From positions 558,001 through 622,000 of the forward strand of contig JAFCMP010000335.1 of assembly GCA_017506865.1 (NCBI GenBank): a DNA stretch of 64,000 nucleotides. The letters are read 5' to 3'. The stretch is from Tribonema minus (Eukaryota > Sar > Xanthophyceae > Tribonematales > Tribonemataceae). Shown here one piece after another: positions 40,958-50,261 of this stretch. A program made the position numbers and the translations under genes. Every line of letters starts with the position of its first letter. The stretch's first letter is position 1. Under the pieces are notes generated by a model. The model saw only the letters and a program-made list of their open reading frames with translations, had not been told where the DNA came from and searched no databases.

Positions 40958-43673
40958 TGCCTCCAGCGCTCTGCCATTGCGCTGGCTGAGGCTGCCATCA
41001 GCACAACTGCTTTATTGCACTGTCATCGGGGCATGTCCGCATTGAGTATTTATGGACCATCCCCCGCATGGTGCACCAGCAACGTACGCATATGAGTGGC
41101 GCGTTTCACAAGGCTGACAGACCAAGGCGACAACGGGTGCAATGCATCAAGGCAACCATGTGCACCTCCAGCGCTGCTGGCATCACCCCGCATATTCTAG
41201 CCGCCCTTGCCTGAAGCTCCATAAGGACAGCTCTGCTGACAGGGACAGCGCGGGGTGCGCAGCTTGCAGTGATGTGTGCAGTGGTGGAACTAGCGGTAAC
41301 GAGAAGCAGCACCAGCCGTGCTGGCAGGTTTAGGCCCAGGGCAATGGAAGGTGCAATGCACAGGGCTGGCTCAAAGACCATTTGGGCCCTATAGCTGCCA
41401 ATGTCTGAGTTGTCGCCAACAGGCCATGTAGGTCAATCGCAGTCTGACACACGAGTTACGCTGATGGCTAGGAAGCAGGGCTGCGAAATATGGTGCTCGG
41501 GTCACGCCAACACGATAGCGAGCGCTGCCAAGCATGTGTCCATGATTGGCTGTGCATGGCTGCAGCAGTTGCATAAAGATGGTGCTTGACATCACCAGCG
41601 CTTGAATGCATAGCCGTTGATGCACATGGTGTCGTCGACACACACCCCATGTCTGGCTGATCTGCGGTCTACCGCTGATGTGATACTCATAGCATGAGAA
41701 GAACCGTGATGGAGAGCGTAGCTACACGACGAAATGCACAATTTCGGGCTGTAACAAGTGTTTGACCTTTAAAGTCTTGCGCCTGATGCTTGTCAGGCAA
41801 AAGTCTGCATGTAGAGGTTGCATCGCACCAGGAGTATCTCGCTATGCTCTCAGAGGCTTCTATGCCAGAACAGTAATCGTTCATCTTGTCTATTGTACAA
41901 TTGACAGCGGTGGCTCTGCAACAGCGCACACCATGCCAAGCGCACCAGTACGGTGTGCACTTGCACGCATGCACCAGACAGGCGCAAGAGGTTCATGTAA
42001 GCTAGTGTATCTGTCATAGTGATGTGTAGAACTGGTTTGTCTGAGACCATAAAGCGGCTGCAGCCTGCTGTGAGCTCTGGAGCCATTGTATGCAACACAA
42101 CGGTTGCACTTGGCGTTCTCCCAGCTGCATATATTGCGCGCGCTGATATACTGTGCTATGTGTGCGGGGACACTTGAAGGCAGCACTGGAGTCCAGTGCC
42201 TCTAGACGACAGTGTGCAAGACACTGCTAGTTGAAATCCGTGCACACCATCCGCAATTAAAGCAAACCACAGTAGATCTCAAGTAAGCGGCTGTGACTAC
42301 AACAAGCCAGACGCCGCCCAATGCGAAGCCTCAACGTGTTTTGTGGTCGCATATTTTTGATTCAAGTGCACTGGTGCTGCATGCATTGGTGTCCAGGCAG
42401 CAGACCCAACATACGTTGCCGCATAATAGCAGACAACGTACTTGTTAGTACATCGTACCTGGTGGACAGTGCTCGATTACTGCATGACGGCAATGTTACA
42501 GCCTTGCAAACTGTCTTCAAGTTGAGGTGCGTGCACTTGCGTGCAGCATCTGGACACACCACTACACCAGTCTCATCATACAGCATACAGTGTTTGGAGC
42601 TCTTGTTGCCCCCTGCTGCATGTGCTTTAATCTGTGACTGGTAACTGCTACAACAACTCCGTGACTAGCACATTTCGTGTAGTACTAGTTTATGCTGCAC
42701 AAGATGCAGCATTCAACGGAGAGGTGCAAACTGCTCATCACTGTCAAGGTCTTGCAGATCTCACAGTTGCGTTGAGTGCTTGCAGATCTCGCTGCTGCTG
42801 TCACGTTGTGTGCTCGTTTCAAAGACTCAAGCAACAAATCCAGAATGCTGCTGCGAGTACATCCTGAGGACGGCATACTTTGCAGCATTATTGCCAGGCA
42901 AGACGGATGCAAAATTGTCGTCCTCTGCTGAGTCAAAGCAAGATGGCCGTCACGGTGACAGCTGTTTGAGCTCAGGGCCGTCATCGGTTGCTGCCAAGTC
43001 AGCACATGTGTTGCATGGCTGCACGACATTGCATGCAGCCACCAGCGTTCGCCTGACGCAGTCAATTGCTGCAAGTGAGCTTCATGTAGTGCTGCCATCT
43101 TCTCCTCCAACTGAACTACATAGCTGCCAACTTTGGCCTGCCAGTACTGCAAGATCAATTGCAGCAGGTGCCGCTCCTATAGCATTGTTGCTGATTCGCC
43201 AGCGGTCACTGTCGCTGTAGCGTTGTGGCACTGAAGACATGCCTTGCTTCCTCGTCAGCAACTGTCCTCGGGAGTGGTCCAACCACCCCGATCCTCTGCC
43301 TGACTTGTCCCTAGACTTCAGCATGCCCCCTTGGCGGGCCTGCGCAAGTCCGACTGTGGAGGGCCGCGGACTGCAACGAAGGTTTGCTATGCTGCTCATG
43401 ACGACAGGGGTGCGAGCTGCAGTTTTGTGTGTACTACTGACTACTGGCTGTTGCTGCTGCTCAGCTCCAAGTTGTCTTCAAACCCAGTACAACACCGCTT
43501 GGGGATAGATCTTATCCACGACGTTTTTTTTTCCAAGAAAAAAAAAACTTACCAACTTCAGAAAGAGCTTGAACTACGTTTTGAGGTGTTGTGACAGAAG
43601 CAGCAGCAGCAGCAGCCGTCAGCAGGTCCTCTTACCTACTGAGAAGTTCATTGGCCAACCACACATCATAGCA
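40958..43673. other. Non-coding flank built of old segmental duplications
   Basis: No supported gene. About 41440-41800 is a diverged copy of 49030-49345 (GAATGCATAGCCGTTGATGC, ACGAAATGCACAAT). About 41860-43400 is a diverged copy of 52850-54290 (GCGCACACCATG, GGGGACACTTGAAGG, TGCTGCCATCTTCTCCTCC, CCTCTGCCTGA). These blocks flank the leucine-rich-repeat genes. Facing A and T runs lie at 43524-43550. Confidence 0.5.
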
Positions 43674-45113
43674 ATGGAGCGCGCCCGGCCTGCCGCACCC
43701 TCAGGCCCTTTGCATCACCAGGACATGATGAGGATGGTGTTTATTAGCATGGCGGGGCGCAGGTTGCTGCCCAAGAATTGCTGGAGCCTCAACAGGGCCA
43801 TCCACGACACAGCCGCTCCCACGGTCAAGGTCCGACTGGAGGCTGACAGCGCCACCTGCGCCATATTCCATCGCATCCTGGAGGACTCAGCTCGGAGGCT
43901 CGTTGTGAGGCTGACGATGGACGGCGACTTTACAAGCATTCAAGAGCGTCCGCTGAGCTTGCCTCCCTCCCTGGTGCGGTTGGAGCTCAATGGGTTCAGG
44001 GGTGAGCTAGGCCCAGCGCCATCAGGGTTGCGAGACCTGCTTCTGTGCGCTATGGACGAAGATACCCCTCACCCTTTGCTTACTGACCTTACTGACGGCG
44101 ACGCCGTGCAAAGCTTTTTCAGAGAGACACTAGCTATCATTGGGGCCATCTTGCCAACTTTGCGAGTCCTTGATATTTCTGGCCCGTATGCAGGCGAAGA
44201 CAGCGGCGCAGATGAATCCGTTCCTTTCCGGTCTTGCCTACAAGCACTGTGCGAGTTGCCACATCCTCATCTAGAGGAACTTGTCCTCAGTGTTTGGAAA
44301 GTGCACTGGGATGACCTGCTTCCACTGCTGTCTCCAGTGGTGGCAAACCTGAAGATTGAGAACTGCCGGTTTGAGCCAAGCACTCCTTCACGCAGAATGA
44401 CCGTGCCGTCGCTCCCCGAAGGGATACGATCCCTGAGCTTGTTGAGCTGCTACTGTCCCAACGAAACATATTTCTTGGGTTTCAGCAGACTGCCAGATAG
44501 TCTGCGGCACATAGTCGTTGATCTAGGTCCCCACGAAGTTGACTTTGGGCAGCCTTTGCCCACTCTCTTGGAGTCGTTCAGTCTATTGGCCGATGACGAT
44601 GATGTTACTATCAACGTCAGCGCGGACATACTGCCAGCGGGACTGCGCGTACTAGAGCTGGCAGGGCGCCAACTTCGGCAGCTGGACGAATTGCCCCCCG
44701 GCTTGCGGGTGCTCAAACTGCGCAATCATGAGCACCCGCTGCCGCCACTGCCGGACACACTTGAGACACTGGTGTTGGATGAGTGCACGCACCACGTCGC
44801 CGAAATTCCCGACAACGTGCGGTCGCTATCACTCTTTTGGCACCCCCCCCAGCCCGCGCCGCCGCTGGCAGCCCGCTGGCCCTCGCACCTGGAGCGTCTT
44901 GTGTATTGGGGAAAGTCAGATAGTGCGGGAAGGCCATGGATTGAGCATTTGCCTAGCACGCTGAGGCAGTTGGAACTCAACGGTTGTGGGGTCAACGCAG
45001 AACTGCCGCAGACGCTGCAGAAGTTGTGTCTGGGCTGTAAGTTCAGAACAGCGTTGAAGTTCACAGGCAGCCTGAGGGTCGAGGTCAACAGCTACAAGCT
45101 AGAGTTTGACTAG
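43674..45113 (+). CDS. Leucine-rich-repeat protein, paralogue 1
   Basis: A single-exon frame of 479 residues starting at MERARPAAPSG. The frame is open for 35 codons upstream without an ATG, and this segment is also conserved in paralogue 2, so either the 5' UTR is conserved or an upstream exon is missed. The N-terminal ~40 residues (MMRMVFISMAGRRLLPKN, WSLNRAIHD) recall an F-box-like helix pair, but weakly. The rest has irregular 20-23-residue repeats of the form LPxxLRxLxLxx, for example LPAGLRVLELAG, LPPGLRVLKLR, LPDTLETLVLDE, IPDNVRSLSLFW, LPSTLRQLELNG and LPQTLQKLCLG, a short LPx-type LRR. Likely a protein-interaction scaffold; no enzymatic motif. Paralogues lie at 47318 and 58819. Confidence 0.75.
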   Translation: MERARPAAPSGPLHHQDMMRMVFISMAGRRLLPKNCWSLNRAIHDTAAPTVKVRLEADSATCAIFHRILEDSARRLVVRLTMDGDFTSIQERPLSLPPSLVRLELNGFRGELGPAPSGLRDLLLCAMDEDTPHPLLTDLTDGDAVQSFFRETLAIIGAILPTLRVLDISGPYAGEDSGADESVPFRSCLQALCELPHPHLEELVLSVWKVHWDDLLPLLSPVVANLKIENCRFEPSTPSRRMTVPSLPEGIRSLSLLSCYCPNETYFLGFSRLPDSLRHIVVDLGPHEVDFGQPLPTLLESFSLLADDDDVTINVSADILPAGLRVLELAGRQLRQLDELPPGLRVLKLRNHEHPLPPLPDTLETLVLDECTHHVAEIPDNVRSLSLFWHPPQPAPPLAARWPSHLERLVYWGKSDSAGRPWIEHLPSTLRQLELNGCGVNAELPQTLQKLCLGCKFRTALKFTGSLRVEVNSYKLEFD

Positions 45114-46059
45114 TTGGCCGGTAGATCAGGTCCCATACATGACTGACAAATGGCTACACAAATGGCTCTACGACAATTCAGGACGAACCAACACACTCCT
45201 TCTGGTCTTCTGGTCTACTGCCACCCGCACTGTCTTGAAAGTTCATTGCGTTGCTGTGACACCAGGTGTTGCAGTGGCATCGCGTCTAATGTGTCTGATT
45301 GTGTTGCATGATTATGATCAGCATTACGGCTTGCGCATCCACTGGCACCAAGCGACAGCGCTCATGACGCTTGCTCTTGGCTGAGTTTCCACAAGGCATG
45401 TGTACATGCATGTACTGTTCCTGCAACAGACACCGTTGCGTATGCATAAGCCTAGGCCTGGTGTCAAGCCCGAGCCCTGATGGCCATCTCAGGCTGCTGC
45501 AGCCATTCGACGATATGTGTTGATTCCAAGATGACACTTGCTCTTACTAGGTGCCCACAACTTCTCAAGACATTTACATATACTACACTGCAACAGACTC
45601 GTTGCATATGCATCAATCTAGGCCTGACGTCACGCCCGAGCTCTGGTGGCCATCTGCTGCAGCCAGTCCACGAGTCTGTTTCAAACAAAATGACCCCACG
45701 AAAATTGTATGTTGTGGTGAAGACCAATGGTATCTTTGCTGTTGCAATTCAGCACCTTTCAGGCAGCAGCAAGCCACGGGCCATTGGCTGCAGCAGTCTA
45801 GAGGCTCATAGCAGAGCGGCCATGCACCTTTTCAAAGCAAGCAATACCATTTAGCCCGGGGCCTTGACTGGAACTATCAAATACTGTACTTTTTTGAAGC
45901 ATTACATACTTCATTCAAGCTCAGCAGCGTGCCTTTATTGGGCTTCCACAAGCCCCTTCCAGCTCCAAACAAGTTGCCATCATGGTGAATGCATCAGATG
46001 CATTGCATAGCAGCTGTTGGCAAGTATTACTGCAGATGTCCTTTTTATTACTTCTCGGC
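45114..46059. repeat. 3' flank with a two-copy tandem duplication
   Basis: About 45125-45370 is similar to 48760-49000, the flank of paralogue 2. A ~185-bp unit with CAACAGACNCGTTGC, CTAGGCCTG and GATGGCCATCT recurs at about 45425-45500 and 45590-45660. No gene seen. Confidence 0.5.
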
Positions 46060-46480
46060 AAAGTTTTCGCTGAGGGTATGAAGATGCCCAGATAATTAAT
46101 GTCAAGCTGGCTACCAGAATTTGCATGCATATTGTGACAGTGTGAAGGTGTCTCAATGCACACTAACCATCACTCCTACTAGTACACGACATTGCAAAAT
46201 GGGCTCTCGCTCCCCCCCACTTACATCCTCGTCCATCCATCCCCTTTGAAGAACTCCGCCATGTGCAAAAACATTTGCCATATGCGGAATGCTGCCCAGT
46301 GAGCTGAGCGCTTGCGTGCCAGTGCACGTATACTATCGTGCAGCTTGGCAGCACAGCTCGCGGCACAGTAATTCCGCCTGCTGCCAGCAGCAAAGGCACG
46401 TATAGATGGCATATGTGCGGCTGCCACGGCAGTACATGCTGTCCTCTGGCAGAGTCACATACGGTATAGCAGGCGGCTGG
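46060..46480 (-). pseudogene. Second, more decayed copy of the retroelement 3' end
   Basis: The segment follows the same order as about 6950-7210: a GCCCAGATAATT / GCCCAGATGATT block, GTGACAGTGTGAAGGTGTC, a CCTCGTCC/CCTCCTCC block, then CGCCATGTGC... GAATGCTGCC... GAGCGCTTGCGTGCCAG, corresponding to the C-terminal LRSALSAALH region of the element at 7033. No frame is intact. Confidence 0.35.
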
Positions 46481-47317
46481 CAAGAGCGCAGATGATCAAG
46501 CACACAGCTCGCTACAGCTGCCAGTGCTTAGAGGCGCCCTGCGCTGTAGTGATAACATTTGGGCCGCATTTCGACGATGAGACACGTGGTATGAGCAGTT
46601 GGAGGTCAAGGTGGTCGTGTGTTGCTCGCTGTCAGTGAACTTGTCGCACCTGTGCAGGCATTGCAGGCAATCGACCTTTCAGCCTTGCACAGCTGTTGCT
46701 GCTCGTGCCCTCTTGTTCTGCTTGGCTAGCTGCCAAATCTTCGCCACTTGTTAGCCATGCACAAGTTCAATTTGCTGCCCATCTCGGACCTGGTCCCGCC
46801 AACTGTTGTTCATGCTTGGACCGCTGCTCCATGTGCAACCTTCCACCTCCCGTGGATTAAGCTTCCCTCCTCGAGGGGGCGCCCCTCAACGAGGAAACCA
46901 GTGCTTTGCATGCAAGGGTGTCTTGCCGCCCTTTTCATAGCGCAATGGCTGGGTCTACTGCCGATGATCTAGCGGCTGTGGAACCACCTGACTGCCCTGC
47001 CTCTTGCCTGTTGCTGTAGGTCTTAAAGCAGGCTTGCCCGGCGTCAACCTGCAAGCTCCAGCGTCGGGCGAGTGTTGCGCAAGCATATTGCTCCAGCCAA
47101 AGCTTGCCCCGTTGATGACTTTGTAAAAATGTTCCTTGCGCTCCACCGTCACCAGCTATGGCGGTAGCCACCAGGACCTGCACTTTGCCCAGAACAAAAA
47201 CTTCGAACTTCGAAAGTCTTGAAGTACATGTTCTTGAGGCACAGGTGGAGCAACAGCAGCCGTCAGCAGGTCCTCTTACCTACTGAGAAGTTCATTGGCC
47301 AACCACACATCATAGCA
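46481..47317. other. Intergenic, nothing recognised
   Basis: No conserved coding segment; short frames only. The last 100 bp (TTCGAACTTCGAAAG, CAGCAGGTCCTCTTACCTAC) resemble the 5' flank of paralogue 1, so the duplicated unit begins before the start codon. Confidence 0.4.
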
Positions 47318-48748
47318 ATGGAGCGCGCCCGGCCTGCCGCACCCTCAGGCCCTTTGCATCACCAGGACATGATGAGGATGGTGTTTATTAGCATGGCGGG
47401 GCGCAGGTTGCTGCCCAAGAATTGCTGGAGCCTCAACAGGGCCATCCACGACACAGCCGCTCCCACGGTCAAGGTCCGACTGGAGGCTGACAGCACCACC
47501 TGCGCCATACTCCATCGCATCCTGGAGGACTCAGCTCGGAGGCTCGTTGTGAGGCTGACGATGGACGGCGACTTTACAAGCATTCAGGAGCGTCCGCTGA
47601 GCTTGCCTCCCTCCCTGGTGCGGTTGGAGCTCAATGGGTTTAGGGGTGAGCTAGGCCCAGCGCCATCAGGGTTGCGAGACCTGCTTCTGTGCGCTATGGC
47701 CGAAGATACCCCTCACCCTTCGCTTACTGACCTTACTGACGGCGACGCCGTGCAAAGCTTCTTCAAAGAGACACTAGGTATCATTGGGGCCATGTTGCCA
47801 ACTCTGCGACTCCTTGATATTTCTGGCCCGTTACCAGCAGACGAAGACAGCTGGCCATACGCATTCGTTCCTTTCCGTTCTTGCTTGCAAGCACTGTGCG
47901 AGCTGCCACATGCTCATCTTGAGGAATTTGGCATCAGTGTTTGGAAAGTGCACTGGGAAGACCTGGTACCACTAATGTCGCCAGCTGTGGCAAAACTGAA
48001 GATCGAGAACTGCCTGTTTGAGTCAGGCGCTCCTTCACGCAGAATGGCCGTGCCGTCGCTGTCCGAAGGGATACGATCCCTGAGCGTGTTGAGCTGCCAC
48101 TGTCACAACGAAACAGAGCTCTTGGGTTTCAGCAGACTGCCTGATAGTATGCGGCACATTGTCGTTGATCTAGGTCTCACCGAAGTTGACTTTGAACAGC
48201 CTTTGCCCACTCACTTGGAATCGTTCAATCTAGTGACCGATTACGCTACTGTCAACGTCAGTGCGGACATGCTGCCAGCGGGACTGCGCGTACTAGAGCT
48301 GGCAGGGCACCAACGCCAGCCGCTGAGTGAGTTGCCGCCCGGCTTGCGGGTGCTCAAACTGCGTAAGCATGAGCACCCGCTGCCGCCTCTGCCGGACACA
48401 CTTGATACACTAGTGTTGGACGAGTACACGCACCACGTCGCCGAAATTCCCGACAACGTGCGGTCGCTATCACTCTATTGGTCCCCCCCCCAGCCCGCAC
48501 CGCCGCTGCCAGCCCGCTGGCCCTTGCACCTGGAGCGTCTCGTGTATTGGGGAAAGTCAGATAGTGCGGGAAGGCCATGGATTAAGCATCTGCCTAGCAC
48601 ATTGAGGCAGTTGGAGCTCAACGGTTGCGGGGTCGACGCAGAACTGCCGCAGACGCTGCAGAAGTTGTGTCTGGGCTACGAGTTCAGAACAGCGTTAGTG
48701 TTCACAGGCAGGGTCCAGGTCAACAGCTTCAAAGTAGATTACGATTAG
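47318..48748 (+). CDS. Leucine-rich-repeat protein, paralogue 2
   Basis: 476 residues from MERARPAAPSG to VDYD. The first ~185 residues are almost identical to paralogue 1; divergence rises from about residue 190, for example LPADEDSWPYAF against the AGEDSGADES region, and LGFSRLPDSMRH against LGFSRLPDSLRH. The same LPx-type repeats follow (LPAGLRVLELAG, LPPGLRVLKLR, LPDTLDTLVLDE). Conserved 5' sequence upstream contains an in-frame ATG at 47228, so a start 30 codons earlier is possible here but not in paralogue 1. The graded divergence suggests recent gene conversion or duplication of the 5' half. Confidence 0.75.
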   Translation: MERARPAAPSGPLHHQDMMRMVFISMAGRRLLPKNCWSLNRAIHDTAAPTVKVRLEADSTTCAILHRILEDSARRLVVRLTMDGDFTSIQERPLSLPPSLVRLELNGFRGELGPAPSGLRDLLLCAMAEDTPHPSLTDLTDGDAVQSFFKETLGIIGAMLPTLRLLDISGPLPADEDSWPYAFVPFRSCLQALCELPHAHLEEFGISVWKVHWEDLVPLMSPAVAKLKIENCLFESGAPSRRMAVPSLSEGIRSLSVLSCHCHNETELLGFSRLPDSMRHIVVDLGLTEVDFEQPLPTHLESFNLVTDYATVNVSADMLPAGLRVLELAGHQRQPLSELPPGLRVLKLRKHEHPLPPLPDTLDTLVLDEYTHHVAEIPDNVRSLSLYWSPPQPAPPLPARWPLHLERLVYWGKSDSAGRPWIKHLPSTLRQLELNGCGVDAELPQTLQKLCLGYEFRTALVFTGRVQVNSFKVDYD

Positions 48749-49383
48749 GGTGGTCGATCAGCCCGTTTATGACTGACAAATGACTATACAAATGGCTCTA
48801 CTACATTTCAGGATGAACCGAAGCACCCCTTCTCTGCTGCCGCTTCGTTGCACCTGCACTGTTTTCAGAGTTTATTGCATTGTCATGGCACCAGGTGTTA
48901 CAGTGGCATCGCGTTTGATGTCTGATTTTGTGTTGTTGATTTATGGAGAGCATTACGGCTGGCCTGGTGATGCAGACCAAACTACAGCACTCATTTGCGC
49001 CCGCGGGCTAGTTCAACTGACACAGGAGTCGTGGAGCGAGCCAGTACACAGGAATGCGACAAGTGGTGCTCAGGTCACGCAGATGCTTGTTTGTGTATCG
49101 CCTGCAGCAGCAGGTGCGTAGGAATCGGTGCTTGACATTACCAGTGCTGGAATGCATAGCCGCTGATGCACATTGTTGCTGCCAAAGGCCTCATGTGTGG
49201 CTGATCTACCTTTCACACTGCTGATACCATGCACGGTTTACGCAAAATATTCCGTGATACAGGGTGCAGATAGGCAGCCACACACAACGAAATGCACAAT
49301 GGGCTGTTTAGAAAATTACACAACGCGGACATGTCAGGCGAAAGTTTGTGAAGGTGTTTTGCATCCCATTTGCAGTGTCATGC
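48749..49383. other. 3' flank of paralogue 2, homologous to other flanks
   Basis: 48760-49000 matches 45125-45370, and 49030-49345 matches 41440-41800. No gene seen. The stretch ends at ATGC, which is repeated after 52823 and flanks the LTR element. Confidence 0.5.
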
Positions 49384-49720
49384 TGTGCGTCCAGGTGTTG
49401 TCGACACTTGTGCCATGCACGTGTCTCGGTACCTGTACGACATTCATCATAAGCATGAGTTGCCTCACTGCTGTGTTTATGAACTACGCTAGAAACTACA
49501 CACCTTACGACTCCTGAGACCTCAGTTCCACATGCCCATGTGCTGTGTGCAAACCCATATCAAATGAGAGCATAGCCAGCGGCCAAAGGCAGTGGAGAGA
49601 AGTCCTGTCAGGAAGTCATGGTGTTGGGTATCTTGTATAGAGCACAAAAGGCATGTCGTGTACCAAGCGGTTACACAACCCTACTTCAACAACGGCTCCA
49701 CCTAGGGTCGCCTCACCACA
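49384..49720 (+). repeat. Left LTR, intact
   Basis: 337 bp, TG...CA ends, identical to the two halves of the right LTR. Confidence 0.75.
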
Positions 49721-50201
49721 CACGCCCCCTGCATGGCTCTTCTGCTCCGCAAGTGGAAAGACATGCACACATGTGAGGTGCCCTAGGTGCTACACACTCA
49801 GTATCTCTACGAATGCAAGAACAGCAGCCCTCCGCTACCGCCGAAACTCTCGAAGAGAACGCGGGCGTCTGGCATATACCACTAACCCTCCGCTACCACC
49901 AAGTCTCAGAAAGACTGCAGCGCGTCTGGCCGGAGTAGTACCTGCGTTGCTGCAAACAATACAATCTTACTGCTGCAGCACAAAAACAAGTTTGAGCAAG
50001 CAACTTGCTCCGCTGCTATATGCGCCCCCGACATGTTGGCACTGCGCAATCAACGCAAGCAAACACACCACCATTCTACTTCAACGTACGCCCCCGACAT
50101 GTTGGCACTGCGCACTAATCCCCCCCCAGCGTTTGTGTCGAACACACGCGCAAAACAAGTGCGCGGTGGCCGAAACAATCTTTAGGGTGGGCGGGTGGGT
50201 T

Positions 50202-50261
50202 TGTGCGTCCAGGTGTTGTCGACACTTGTGCCATGCACGTGTCTCGGTACCTGTACGACAT
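50202..50261 (+). repeat. Right LTR, first 60 bp
   Basis: Identical to 49384-49443. It is interrupted after GTACGACAT by the insertion 50262-52547. Confidence 0.75.

Noticed and set aside
42685..43399. Minus-strand frames containing LEEKMAALHEAH and similar
   Set aside because: The homologous block at 53760-54290 does not keep the frame, so conservation is at DNA level only.
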